60,662 bases of DNA from a virus: the IMG/VR virus record IMGVR_UViG_3300005340_000041, positions 1 through 60,662 of that record; one strand, given 5' to 3'. Both the position numbers and the translations under genes were made by a program. The notes under the pieces were generated by a model, which worked only from the letters and a program-made list of their open reading frames with translations, searched no databases and was not told the origin of the DNA. This document shows, in pieces, positions 50,646-58,475 of the stretch (positions are counted from its first letter, which is position 1; the number at the start of each line of letters is the position of its first letter).

Positions 50646-51485
50646 CTACAACCTCGCTACATTCACTACGTACTTTCCATTGATCACTGTATAATCCACA
50701 AACACACTATCCTGTTTCTTTATAGCCTCAAAGGCCGCATTCTGCGTATCCTTACCCTGAAAATACCACGTACGATTATTTGCGTCTAATACTTCGATCG
50801 TATCGTTGTTATTATCAGCCCCACGAATATCCATAACCTGTATGACATCCGATCCTGTAGGATTCTGCTTAGGAATCAGGATATTCTTTGCGTCCGCGAA
50901 GGCCGAAGTTCGAGCATTAGGAATCGTCTCAACTTCGGTCTCGTCCAGCTCGCCAAGACCACAAAGATGGAGAATCGTTCTCCGCGTCGCTTTTGTCACG
51001 GCTTTAAGGCGAGCATTGCCGAGCATATCGCCCGAAAGCCCCTCGATTTTCGCGTAGCCTTCATCCTCATGCTGCCGTCCGTCCGGATACCACGCGCGAA
51101 CTTTGACGATCAGCAACCCACTCCATTCACGCTCTTCGGTCACTGCTGTACTAATTTTGTGAATCGCACGAAGCTGAGCCGCACACGCCTTATTCGCATA
51201 TAGCACTTTTTTACCTTGCAGCGTAAGAACATCGAATGGCTTGGACGCGGGATCAAGACCCATAGACTGACAACGATATACATAATAACTGGTCAGATCG
51301 CTTTGAGAGAGCTTTGACAGATCACCGTTAAGAATAACGGAATTAATCACATCCTGAGAAATATACGGACGCGTTCTCTGCACAACGTCTTCCAACGGGT
51401 CAGGCTCATCGCCAATAATTTCCGGCTCAATTGGTTGGATCAGATTTGCTGGAGGTGTTGGAAGCTGCCGTTTCGTTGTTGCCAT
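50646..51485 (-). CDS. RecT-like single-strand annealing protein
   Basis: 279 residues. LSQSDLTSYYVYRCQSMGLDPASKPFDVL and LKAVTKATRRTILHLCGLGELDETEVET follow the RecT/phage SSAP pattern, including the KAxTKAxRRxxLxLxGLG helix. It would anneal homologous strands in recombination or replication, together with the nearby exonuclease-type proteins. The end (about 210-279) is a beta-rich domain. Its start overlaps a zinc-finger gene by 59 nt. Confidence 0.75.
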   Translation of the reverse strand: MATTKRQLPTPPANLIQPIEPEIIGDEPDPLEDVVQRTRPYISQDVINSVILNGDLSKLSQSDLTSYYVYRCQSMGLDPASKPFDVLTLQGKKVLYANKACAAQLRAIHKISTAVTEEREWSGLLIVKVRAWYPDGRQHEDEGYAKIEGLSGDMLGNARLKAVTKATRRTILHLCGLGELDETEVETIPNARTSAFADAKNILIPKQNPTGSDVIQVMDIRGADNNNDTIEVLDANNRTWYFQGKDTQNAAFEAIKKQDSVFVDYTVINGKYVVNVARL

Positions 51486-51750
51486 TATTTTCTTTCTCCC
51501 GCTCTTCTCTTAGTGCTTTACGTCGTGTGTTAATTTTATCCACAACTTCCGGGTAAAGCTCCGCCGCAATCTCTGCAATATCAGCCATAATAGAAATCGC
51601 TTTAGGAAGCTCTGTAACGAGTATATTATTAATCTGGATTGCCGCTCTAGCAGAAGCGACAGTCGAATTCATCCAATTTGTACATCCACAACGCACACAA
51701 GACTTATCGCTATGTGGACTATGCTCACACACCACACAAATCGCTTCCAT
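51427..51750 (-). CDS. zinc-finger/helical protein
   Basis: 107 residues. An N-terminal zinc motif (C5-x2-C8, C18-x2-C21) is followed by a helical bundle-like stretch and a charged, disordered C-terminus (EREKENNGNNETAASNTSS). It overlaps the RecT-like gene by 59 nt. Function unknown; a partner of the annealing protein is possible. Confidence 0.55.
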   Translation of the reverse strand: MEAICVVCEHSPHSDKSCVRCGCTNWMNSTVASARAAIQINNILVTELPKAISIMADIAEIAAELYPEVVDKINTRRKALREEREKENNGNNETAASNTSSKSDPTN

Positions 51751-51982
51751 TTTCTTCTCTTACCTCTCTTACCCAGTCAGCAAAATCATCCTCTAAGATC
51801 CAGTTTTCTGGATACAAAGGTTGTGCTGAAAAACGCAATCCTACCCGCCAATGACATTCTTTATTACTCTGTACACACCTAATAGTTGCGCCTTCAGATT
51901 CACTAATCGATTCTACTCTCCACATAGAACCGTCTTCTCTGTAAGATAAAAGGTCCCCAACTACTGGTCGACTAGTTAACAT
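51725..51982 (-). CDS. beta-barrel protein with FVxxVR tail
   Basis: 85 residues from ATG 51982. It starts SRPVVGDLLSYREDGSMWRVESI, a beta-barrel pattern like the proteins at 50113 and 49901, and ends WILEDDFADWVREVREENGSDLCGV. A longer frame from 52030 is not used. It is a clear tail-family member. Confidence 0.7.
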   Translation of the reverse strand: MLTSRPVVGDLLSYREDGSMWRVESISESEGATIRCVQSNKECHWRVGLRFSAQPLYPENWILEDDFADWVREVREENGSDLCGV

Positions 51983-51986
51983 AAAC

Positions 51987-52310
51987 TCACCAAAATTCCT
52001 TTGATTCCCGCTGTAACCCTTGTTGCACATCTAATCCGGCCTTACGCACACGATCCAAATAATTCTGCACGAAAGCAAATTCAGTCATTGGGATATCGCC
52101 GTAGCAAATAATCGTGACCATCGCTGTATTCTGAGTGCCTTCGTTAGCTTCAATCGCAATGTGAAATTCGTTCGCTTTATTAATTAGGTATTCTGCGGCA
52201 ATTTCGGCAGCAGTTTCCGTAGGATATACAACTCGTATACCGTTTGCTCCCTGCCAGATGATTACTGAATTACCGTCTGCTTCTGCCTCATATAGTTTTC
52301 TTTGCGCCAT
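51987..52310 (-). CDS. hypothetical protein
   Basis: 107 residues, alpha/beta, with TAAEIAAEYLINKANEFHIAI and a helical LDRVRKAGLDVQQGLQR end. It lies between two tail-motif proteins but has no such tail itself. Function unknown. Confidence 0.55.
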   Translation of the reverse strand: MAQRKLYEAEADGNSVIIWQGANGIRVVYPTETAAEIAAEYLINKANEFHIAIEANEGTQNTAMVTIICYGDIPMTEFAFVQNYLDRVRKAGLDVQQGLQRESKEFW

Positions 52311-52512
52311 CCACCCCTCCCTCCCGAACTTTTAAAACGAATTCCACTAAAGGATCTGTGTACTCCCAATATTCACCTACTTCATTGAAGAATTCTCTAA
52401 CCATATCACTGCACTTTGGACAAGTATCTACCAAATTACGACAACCAAACTTATCCACATGAGTCCATTCTCGTTCACACAAGTCACAATAATGCAACCT
52501 ATTGCCCCTCAT
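52288..52512 (-). CDS. zinc-finger protein with FVxxVR tail
   Basis: 74 residues. N-terminal zinc finger YCDLCEREWTH...CPKC and the ending WEYTDPLVEFVLKVREGGVDG. The ATG overlaps the previous stop (ATGA). It shares the C-x2-C-x3-W-x-H...C-x2-C core with the proteins at 55646-56676 and 58236. Confidence 0.7.
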   Translation of the reverse strand: MRGNRLHYCDLCEREWTHVDKFGCRNLVDTCPKCSDMVREFFNEVGEYWEYTDPLVEFVLKVREGGVDGAKKTI

Positions 52513-52640
52513 ACCCCAGCCTCATCACGGACATCAACAACCCACAGCGAAAACTCATCTAAAGAAATATTCAAGCGTCTACGCTCTTCGTCTGTGAGTC
52601 CCAAATTCAAGATGTCAGAAACTTTGCGCGCAGCCTGCAC
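52509..52640 (-). CDS. 43-residue FVxxVR-tail protein
   Basis: From GTG 52640, with AGGAAAG upstream: MQAARKVSDILNLGLTDEERRR..., ending SLDEFSLWVVDVRDEAGV. The short N-terminus is helical with no zinc motif, so this is almost only the tail motif. The stop overlaps the next start (ATGA). An in-frame stop lies just upstream. Confidence 0.6.
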   Translation of the reverse strand: MQAARKVSDILNLGLTDEERRRLNISLDEFSLWVVDVRDEAGV

Positions 52641-52655
52641 GCTTATACTTTCCTG

Positions 52656-52931
52656 TCAGCCCCAACCCGTATAATCGCACCCAGCGGAAATAGACAAATA
52701 GCGCCCGTCAGCAAGCTTAAACACTCCTACCCAGTCAGCTCCGTCATTTTCGCCTTCAACCAACGCAAGAATTTCGGTAACGTCCTGCAAGTAGATAAGA
52801 GCATTTACAGCTTTAGGGTCCTCTCCGAGCACAGGTTTAGGATACCCCGCATTCTCAAATATATACTTCCAGTCATAGCTTTCTAGGAAATCAGAAGGAG
52901 TCAATTCTTTAGTAAACAAACTTGTATCCAT
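52656..52931 (-). CDS. hypothetical protein
   Basis: 91 residues, acidic, alpha/beta, with VLGEDPKAVNALIYLQDVTEIL and a C-terminal beta stretch ending CDYTGWG. ATG-coupled to the nuclease gene before it (TAATG). Function unknown. Confidence 0.55.
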   Translation of the reverse strand: MDTSLFTKELTPSDFLESYDWKYIFENAGYPKPVLGEDPKAVNALIYLQDVTEILALVEGENDGADWVGVFKLADGRYLSISAGCDYTGWG

Positions 52932-53581
52932 TACGCGGTACTCCCAACTAGAATCCTACGTTCCTGCATATGCTGCCAGTGATCCCGGATATTCTGCCAA
53001 TTCTGTCGGACTTCTTCTTCTGTCCATTGTACACAAATTGGATTGATTACGTTGTCGGAAACATGCCACACGCGGAATACGGCCTTAGTCATACCAAAAA
53101 TTGCAGCATATGAACACGCCTGCCACAGCCATTCTGGGCGTCGTGCTTGTATATCAAACCCACGATAGCGCATCGCCGTAGCCTTCCATTCTTCGACGTG
53201 GAATTCTTGCGGATTGATCGCATCCGGGGTCATATAGATGCCGTCTAGTTGGCATTCCCCGGGACGGATTAGCGCGCTAGGCAGCTCGGCAACGCCAGCG
53301 GCAAAATGCTTGCTAGCGGATTCCTCGATGTTGTGCCGGGTCCATTCTTCGGTATCGCAGAACTCCTTAACCATTCGCTCCCATAGAAATCCACGTTCAT
53401 ATAGCAAATGCTGTTCTTCAGGAGTGAATTGCTTGCCTTTAACTTTCCGCTCAATCCCGGCGGTTATCAAGCGATCTTTGATAATTGAGGAAAGATGAAT
53501 GCCCTTTGATCGGGCGGCATCACGTTCTACAGACAGCGATATCGATTTAACGTCAAAAGGAATCTGTGTAATTACCGGCAT
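52931..53581 (-). CDS. PD-(D/E)XK nuclease
   Basis: 216 residues. YERGFLWERMVKEF (E68), CQLDGIYM (D113) and HVEEWKAT (E131-W-K133) form the catalytic set, followed by QACSYAAI (Q154, Y158) as in Cas4/RecB-type nucleases. Probably a processing exonuclease for the recombination or replication system. It has no Shine-Dalgarno sequence; TAAAAT lies 9 nt before the ATG, with a -35 box beyond it. Confidence 0.8.
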   Translation of the reverse strand: MPVITQIPFDVKSISLSVERDAARSKGIHLSSIIKDRLITAGIERKVKGKQFTPEEQHLLYERGFLWERMVKEFCDTEEWTRHNIEESASKHFAAGVAELPSALIRPGECQLDGIYMTPDAINPQEFHVEEWKATAMRYRGFDIQARRPEWLWQACSYAAIFGMTKAVFRVWHVSDNVINPICVQWTEEEVRQNWQNIRDHWQHMQERRILVGSTA

Positions 53582-53590
53582 AATTCTATG

Positions 53591-53619
53591 ATTTTACCAG
53601 TAATTAGCATATATTACAA
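53591..53619 (-). promoter_or_regulatory. promoter candidate before the PD-(D/E)XK gene
   Basis: Reading the minus strand: TTGTAA (53619-53614), 17 bp, TAAAAT (53596-53591), then 9 nt to the ATG at 53581. There is no Shine-Dalgarno sequence, so a near-leaderless transcript is expected. It follows a strong hairpin, making a plausible end-then-start boundary of transcription units. Confidence 0.45.
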
Positions 53620-53634
53620 GTTAGAATCTCAAAC

Positions 53635-53667
53635 CGTTGGATAAGAGGGAAGAGAGCTTATCCAACG
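53635..53667. terminator. perfect 11-bp inverted repeat, terminator or operator
   Basis: CGTTGGATAAG (53635-53645) and its exact complement (53657-53667) flank an 11-base loop. It lies between the wHTH gene that ends at 53681 and the promoter candidate at 53591-53619. No U-run follows on the minus strand, so a rho-independent terminator is only one possibility; a protein-binding operator or attenuator is another. Confidence 0.4.
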
Positions 53668-53680
53668 AATCAAACTCTAG

Positions 53681-54034
53681 CTACTCAGGCACAGCACAAT
53701 TAAAATAGTACTTCTGATCCTTCGTAAACACCGTACCCTTCTTGGTCAGATGATGCAGCGAAAGACCAATCTGACTAGCTTTCATCTTCAGCCGTTCCGC
53801 AAGCTCCGCAATCGTCCACCCGTCACTGCCCTCCTGCAACACGGGGATGATTACATCGCTGATGCTTCCTGCATGCTTCTTAGTTGGAACCGTACGCGCT
53901 GCCGGAGTACCACTAACCAAGTTATTGATCTCGCTAACGATTTCCTCCTTTTGCGTCTGAAGATCCGCAATACGAGTATTCACTGAATCCAGTTTATTAC
54001 CAAGTCGTGCAAGTCGTTCGCCATAGGTTGCCAT
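53681..54034 (-). CDS. coiled-coil winged-helix-like protein
   Basis: 117 residues. A coiled coil at about 8-45 (LARLGNKLDSVNTRIADLQTQKEEI) is followed by a C-terminal helix-turn-helix (WTIAELAERLKMKASQIGLSLHHLTKKG, about 72-99). It probably binds DNA as a dimer and may regulate early genes. The next gene upstream (54221) also ends in a wHTH-like domain. Confidence 0.65.
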   Translation of the reverse strand: MATYGERLARLGNKLDSVNTRIADLQTQKEEIVSEINNLVSGTPAARTVPTKKHAGSISDVIIPVLQEGSDGWTIAELAERLKMKASQIGLSLHHLTKKGTVFTKDQKYYFNCAVPE

Positions 54035-54048
54035 GCTTTATTCCTTTC

Positions 54049-54249
54049 CTAATCTACCAATAGATCTTTGATTATTCGCTGCGCTTTACAGTCTATACAT
54101 TCCCGCTTGGATCTATATATCAGACGGCCAGTGGACGGCCACGCTCTAAATATTTGTGGATATTTCCACTCACCAGTCCAATCACGACCACAGGCGCAGC
54201 AGTGCCAGACTTCCAACCACTTACTGCTTAAGTGAGACAGTTTCTCCAT
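54049..54249 (-). CDS. zinc-finger protein
   Basis: 66 residues. CCACGRDWT and CIDCKAQ give a zinc site, with a long central stretch between. Unlike the proteins at 55646-56676, it ends KDLLVD, without the tail motif. Function unknown. Confidence 0.6.
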   Translation of the reverse strand: MEKLSHLSSKWLEVWHCCACGRDWTGEWKYPQIFRAWPSTGRLIYRSKRECIDCKAQRIIKDLLVD

Positions 54250-55030
54250 CGAACTGGAATTGCGGGTTGCTATTCACGATACTGGTAAGCTGCTCCTTAT
54301 CCCAGAGAGCGTAGGTGATCGGCTGCCGGAAATCTTTGTCAGTTCCTTTGCCAATCGACTCAAAGTAGCCATTCAACTTTGCCGGAATCTGATTACGAGT
54401 CAGGGAATTGTTGTTTTCCATAAGGATCGAGGTCAGCGCCTGAGTAGCGGCGTCAACAACGCTCGACTCGACGGCGGGAGTCTGCGGCGGCTGATAGCTA
54501 CCGGTCATGACGGCTTCGGTCGATTCGATGCGGCTCGCCTCACGTTCGGCACGGCGGCGGAGAGTCTCTTCGAGCGCGGCTTCCCACCCTTCCGGGTGAT
54601 GCTTTTTTGGATAGATTTTGCGCGCCGATCCCTGAGAATGTGGATTCTGATCCATTGTCATAAAGAACGTCTCATTCTCAAAGACAGAGATATCATCCGT
54701 GATTCGTTCGCTCGGGAATCCGGCTTCGTTAATAGCTTTCTGGAGGAAGTAATGTGCGTCAGACTTGCTGCTAATAATCTTAGTCAGGCGCTTTCCGTCT
54801 TCAGAGACAATGCCGTCTTCCCATGGAATCCCGGTTGACCACATCCGCTCAAACGTGTTCCCTTTGGTCGTTCCCATCGTCCACTGAATAGCGACTTTAG
54901 GATTTGCGCCTTCATATTCACGTTTGGCATACCGAGATGTTTTAACATTAACTAGTGCTGCAAATTCTTGGTTGTTTGTAAAACTGCTCTTTGGCTGCGA
55001 GGCGGGGTTGATGTTCACATACTTTGACAT
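54221..55030 (-). CDS. possible DNA-binding replication protein
   Basis: 269 residues. The N-terminal part (about 1-150) is of mixed beta/alpha type with DISVFENETFFMTMDQNPH. A charged helical linker (RRRAEREASRIES) is followed by a C-terminal helix-turn-helix/winged-helix-like region (SLTRNQIPAKLNGYFESIGKG). A single-strand-binding or origin role is possible by place; no motif proves it. Part of the gene (about 54460-54600) is GC-rich. Confidence 0.5.
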   Translation of the reverse strand: MSKYVNINPASQPKSSFTNNQEFAALVNVKTSRYAKREYEGANPKVAIQWTMGTTKGNTFERMWSTGIPWEDGIVSEDGKRLTKIISSKSDAHYFLQKAINEAGFPSERITDDISVFENETFFMTMDQNPHSQGSARKIYPKKHHPEGWEAALEETLRRRAEREASRIESTEAVMTGSYQPPQTPAVESSVVDAATQALTSILMENNNSLTRNQIPAKLNGYFESIGKGTDKDFRQPITYALWDKEQLTSIVNSNPQFQFDGETVSLKQ

Positions 55031-55059
55031 ATCGCTCCTTGCTGTAGTTGAGATTCTAT

Positions 55060-55299
55060 CTATTCTAACTCAACTGAAGCAGGCGTGTCAACAATTCCAG
55101 CGACTTTTCGTGTCTCTTGTACAAAGGAAACAAACTCGTCCTCATACCACCAAAACTTGGCATCCAAAGCCCACTCATGTGGATTACACGCGGGGCAGTC
55201 CTGCGTAAAACGCATTAGGGGTCGCTTCGGAGCCTCACATCCCACGTGTCCGTACCAACCATGTTTAGAGCAATTATGACGGCAATCTTTAGACGACAT
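55060..55299 (-). CDS. zinc-finger protein with FVxxVR tail
   Basis: 79 residues. Two Cys/His clusters (CRHNCSKHGWYGHVGC and CPAC) and the ending WWYEDEFVSFVQETRKVAGIVD, followed by a short extension. Last of the tandem zinc-finger/tail genes before the helicase-side cluster. Function unknown. Confidence 0.7.
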   Translation of the reverse strand: MSSKDCRHNCSKHGWYGHVGCEAPKRPLMRFTQDCPACNPHEWALDAKFWWYEDEFVSFVQETRKVAGIVDTPASVELE

Positions 55300-55510
55300 T
55301 TGCGGCCCTTCGTACAGCTTTTACGAACGTTGTAAGCTCGTCTTCCTCAAAGAAAAAGCCCAGCCTAAATCGTGGCTCGCACTCATTACAAGGCTGAGAT
55401 ATGCCTAAGGTAGACCGAAGACTAACGCAGCAGTTGGAATGCCCCCACCAACGATCACATAGACCGCACCAATGCTTAGCTATTTGCTCCTGCTTCTCTT
55501 CAACGGCCAT
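55289..55510 (-). CDS. zinc-finger protein with FVxxVR tail
   Basis: 73 residues from ATG 55510 with GGAGGGAG upstream. WCGLCDRWWGHSNCC...CNEC is a zinc site, and the end is FFEEDELTTFVKAVRRAANVV. Overlaps the next gene by 11 nt. Confidence 0.7.
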   Translation of the reverse strand: MAVEEKQEQIAKHWCGLCDRWWGHSNCCVSLRSTLGISQPCNECEPRFRLGFFFEEDELTTFVKAVRRAANVV

Positions 55511-55662
55511 ACTCCCTCCGCTTTTGTCCATTCTTTCCGAGAATCATGAATTTCTGTGCGAGCAATATAAACCTGTATACACTGCGGGCAGAAATCGCTT
55601 CTATAATTTATGTTGTGTATAGGACAGCGTTTGCCGTAAAGCCAGCTAATCAAGGATCTCAT
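55480..55662 (-). CDS. small zinc-binding protein
   Basis: 60 residues. CPIHNINYRSDFCPQC gives a C-x2-H with C-x2-C pair. No FVxxVR tail. It overlaps both neighbours, which is usual in this cluster. Function unknown. Confidence 0.55.
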   Translation of the reverse strand: MRSLISWLYGKRCPIHNINYRSDFCPQCIQVYIARTEIHDSRKEWTKAEGVWPLKRSRSK

Positions 55663-55858
55663 TTAAAGCCTTCTCAGAAGTTTTTCGGCAAGTCTTAACG
55701 AAAACTGTAAAATCATCCTCGACATAGGACCAACCCGGTGTTCCTCGATCGTCGCATTTAGGACAAATGCGTAGACCACTATCCTTATGCCGCAAAGAGC
55801 AGCCCTCGTGCGTCCACTCATTTCCGCACAATTCACAGTCGTGGTATACACTCGCCAT
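55646..55858 (-). CDS. zinc-finger protein with FVxxVR tail
   Basis: 70 residues. Zinc core C8-x2-C-x3-W-x-H-x2-C...C-x2-C (DCELCGNEWTHEGC, CPKC) and the ending SYVEDDFTVFVKTCRKTSEK followed by a helix (ALNEILD). It is a paralogue of the proteins at 56058, 56261 and 58236. Confidence 0.75.
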   Translation of the reverse strand: MASVYHDCELCGNEWTHEGCSLRHKDSGLRICPKCDDRGTPGWSYVEDDFTVFVKTCRKTSEKALNEILD

Positions 55859-55861
55859 ACG

Positions 55862-56065
55862 CTACCCCTCTATATCCATTAGCTCGAAGATTTCATAGAA
55901 GCTCTTATCTACCGCCTCATCAAGCATATCTCTTGTCCAATGTTTATTAGGCTGCAAATCCCCGTGTTCTAGCGCGCCCTTCTTAAACTTATCAATGAAT
56001 ATAATAAGCGCGCGCTTATGCCGGGGTGAAAGGTCACCGACATAGACGTAATCAGGATTAGACAT
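55862..56065 (-). CDS. hypothetical protein, weakly MazG-like
   Basis: 67 residues from ATG 56065, just inside the previous gene. GALEHGDLQPNKHWTRDMLDEAVDKSFYEIFELMDIE recalls the second half of MazG-like nucleotide pyrophosphohydrolases (EExxD and YEI), but it is far too short to be sure. Function unknown. Confidence 0.4.
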   Translation of the reverse strand: MSNPDYVYVGDLSPRHKRALIIFIDKFKKGALEHGDLQPNKHWTRDMLDEAVDKSFYEIFELMDIEG

Positions 56066-56264
56066 TTGCGGCCTTTCGTGTTTCGCGGACAAACTTAGTT
56101 AGTTCGTCTTCTACGTACTCCCAAAAGCCTCCGCCTACAATAGCAGCCACATCAAGGCGTTCATAATCCGAATCTGCACACTCAGGACAAGTAAGGTTTG
56201 GAGATGTATTGTCGCATAAAGGATGTGTCCACTCCAAACGGCATTTATAGCACAGATGGCTCAT
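56058..56264 (-). CDS. zinc-finger protein with FVxxVR tail
   Basis: 68 residues. CYKCRLEWTHPLC...CPEC and the end FWEYVEDELTKFVRETRKAANV. ATGA-coupled to its upstream paralogue at 56261. Between finger and tail lies a variable acidic linker. Function unknown. Confidence 0.75.
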   Translation of the reverse strand: MSHLCYKCRLEWTHPLCDNTSPNLTCPECADSDYERLDVAAIVGGGFWEYVEDELTKFVRETRKAANV

Positions 56265-56479
56265 ACTTTTAATGCCTCTCTAGTCTTACGCACAAATCGG
56301 GTTAGTTCATCTTCAGTGTATTCCCACCAACCACCGCGCAGCATAACTAGTGCGTCTATGTCATACAATTCTTCCTGTGACACAGCACATTCGGGGCAAG
56401 CAGTATCCTCTTCCAGAGGTGAAGTTATACACCCACTATGCGTCCATTCAGACTTACATTTTGGGCACATATGACTCAT
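56261..56479 (-). CDS. zinc-finger protein with FVxxVR tail
   Basis: 72 residues. CPKCKSEWTHSGC...CPEC and WWEYTEDELTRFVRKTREALKV. Its nearest relative is the next gene at 56058; the two are probably a recent duplication. ATGA overlaps on both sides. Confidence 0.75.
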   Translation of the reverse strand: MSHMCPKCKSEWTHSGCITSPLEEDTACPECAVSQEELYDIDALVMLRGGWWEYTEDELTRFVRKTREALKV

Positions 56480-56676
56480 ACCAACCCCGCTTCTTTGCGT
56501 GTTTTCCGTACGTAGACTTCAAAATCGTCAACATAGTACCACAGGTCGCTAGAAGCTTCTGTAAGTACACATGACGGACATGGTAAAGGACTCCCATCAG
56601 AACGAAAACCCTGATCTAGTGTATGATTATGCTCCCAACGTTTACCACAAAACACACATTCATGTGCAATAAGCAT
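56476..56676 (-). CDS. zinc-finger protein with FVxxVR tail
   Basis: 66 residues from ATG 56676, with AGAAAGG eight bases upstream. CVFCGKRWEHNH...CPSC and the end LWYYVDDFEVYVRKTRKEAGLV. It starts two bases past the end of the helicase gene and is coupled to the two paralogues after it. Confidence 0.7.
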   Translation of the reverse strand: MLIAHECVFCGKRWEHNHTLDQGFRSDGSPLPCPSCVLTEASSDLWYYVDDFEVYVRKTRKEAGLV

Positions 56677-56677
56677 A

Positions 56678-58249
56678 TCAAAGCCTTTCTGCCGGAGTGG
56701 GCAGTTCTGTAACCCTAACAACCGCTGAGCGTATCCAATCGGGGAGCATGTTCTTATGTTGGCCCAGATAAGCGCCAAACGCTTTATCCGTAATCAAACA
56801 TTCATTTCTATCGTCTTTAGAGCGCATAGCACGGCCGATTGATTGCACTAGTTTTAATCCCGCATCGTACCATCCATAATCCGGATTATCTTCACTGCGA
56901 GCTTTGTGTAGAGGGTCTGTGATATCTGCAAAGGGGATCTTAGGAATAATCGTATATTCGGCTAATGTTCCCGGCAAATCAATCCCCGTCATCCAATTCG
57001 GGCCAACGAGAATTGCGGGGTCAGGAGCAGCTTTAAATCGCTGAAGTGTTAACGTAGACGCTGATGAAGCGGCGGATGAACTAGCAATCATGAGATTTGC
57101 ATACCGGGAGTATTTTAATAGCAGCTCAGTGCGGGCATAAGATACTGTATGTATTATCCCCTTACGATCTAACCGCTGTGAGATAAAATCGTCTACTTCT
57201 TTCACCCATTGGCGCTCTTCGTCCTCTGACATCCCATACTTCATTTTAATTACAGGATAATAGTATATAGGACGCCGCTCAATTGGGAATGTAGATGGAT
57301 AATTATAGAAATCCATATCCTGATCTAATATCCCAAGAAGCCGGAGCGTATTCGGCACCATCGTAGAAGAAGCACAGATTACTTTAGCCGCATTCGTGAA
57401 TAATAAAGGCTCGGCATACTCATGCACCCAAATCGGCTGAAATAGTATATGCTGCTTCTCGGGGAACACACGCCATTCCGACGACATCATACGCAACCGC
57501 GAAAGATGGCTCTCTACGGACTGCAAAGTACGCAGCTTAACTAATTTCTTTCTCTTTCCACGCGCAATCTCTCGCTTCTCCAACCGCACAGCAGCACGGA
57601 TTAGCGGTAGCTCACGATTCGCCCAATGAACCCACATAGCTATATTCGTATTTGTAGGCATCTTGGATGTAGTGAGATTGCCATAACATCGCGGAAACTT
57701 AACTGCCAACATACGAGTTAGCCATTGTTCCATCGTATGGCATTCGTCAGCGCATATGATATCGAACTGTCCCCAACCTTCGGTAAACATATTGGCGGAT
57801 ATCCACGCCGCATAATTAGTGACTACCAACTTCTTATACTTTGCAGCATTAATCTTATCGTAGTAAGTACATCCTCTAAGTCTAAGGCTGCATTCATCGC
57901 CGAAATGACACGGTCCTTCAGCCACAGACTTAGCTGGTGTACCATCGTAGAATTCGCCGCCGACGTCCATCGCCTTACAGCGATAGTTACTTTTTCCGCG
58001 AATATCCAAAATGTCCAAATATTTGAACTGTTCCGCATACTGTTTTTGCAACTCCTTCGACTCGGTCAGGATCAAGGCCCGCCCGCCCGATGCGAGCGCC
58101 GCCCCAACGAGGGAGATCGACTTGCCACCGCCCGTGGGCACGCAATGCGCCGAAAAGCGCCTCGCCGAAGACAGCGACCGCGCGATGACGTCAAACTGCC
58201 CTTCCCGCCATGCATCAACCAACAGACCGAGATCATTAGGAGTTGTCAA
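56678..58249 (-). CDS. XPD/DinG-like SF2 helicase with iron-sulphur cysteines
   Basis: 523 residues from TTG 58249, with AGGA upstream; a TTG at 58282 is less likely. Walker A PTGGGKS (38-44), a DECH Walker B (168-171), and four cysteines (C91, C114, C120, C127) in between, as for the FeS cluster of XPD/DinG helicases. Motif VI-like QSIGRAMRS is near the end. It probably unwinds DNA in replication or repair. The first 180 bases of the gene (about 58070-58210) are notably GC-rich. It replaces a conventional replicative helicase, which is not seen in the window. Confidence 0.85.
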   Translation of the reverse strand: MTTPNDLGLLVDAWREGQFDVIARSLSSARRFSAHCVPTGGGKSISLVGAALASGGRALILTESKELQKQYAEQFKYLDILDIRGKSNYRCKAMDVGGEFYDGTPAKSVAEGPCHFGDECSLRLRGCTYYDKINAAKYKKLVVTNYAAWISANMFTEGWGQFDIICADECHTMEQWLTRMLAVKFPRCYGNLTTSKMPTNTNIAMWVHWANRELPLIRAAVRLEKREIARGKRKKLVKLRTLQSVESHLSRLRMMSSEWRVFPEKQHILFQPIWVHEYAEPLLFTNAAKVICASSTMVPNTLRLLGILDQDMDFYNYPSTFPIERRPIYYYPVIKMKYGMSEDEERQWVKEVDDFISQRLDRKGIIHTVSYARTELLLKYSRYANLMIASSSAASSASTLTLQRFKAAPDPAILVGPNWMTGIDLPGTLAEYTIIPKIPFADITDPLHKARSEDNPDYGWYDAGLKLVQSIGRAMRSKDDRNECLITDKAFGAYLGQHKNMLPDWIRSAVVRVTELPTPAERL

Positions 58250-58475
58250 CGATTCCTGCCTTCTTTCTCGTAAAAGAAACAAACGCTGTTAGTTCGTCAT
58301 CTACATAATTCCAGCTAGAGCTAAGCAGCTTTTCTTGTGTGGGCTGTCCTTCTGGAATATCAGCATAACAAAGCGGACACGGGAAAGGATACCCACCTCT
58401 TGAGCATCCACCTACAGTGCAATCGTCGAACTTCCACTCTCTTCCACACACTCCACAAACATGAAATTGACTCAT
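58236..58475 (-). CDS. zinc-finger protein with FVxxVR tail
   Basis: 79 residues. CGVCGREWKFDDC...CPLC and SWNYVDDELTAFVSFTRKKAGIVD. GGGAG lies just before the ATG. It overlaps the start of the helicase gene by 14 nt. Family member as above. Confidence 0.75.
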   Translation of the reverse strand: MSQFHVCGVCGREWKFDDCTVGGCSRGGYPFPCPLCYADIPEGQPTQEKLLSSSWNYVDDELTAFVSFTRKKAGIVDNS

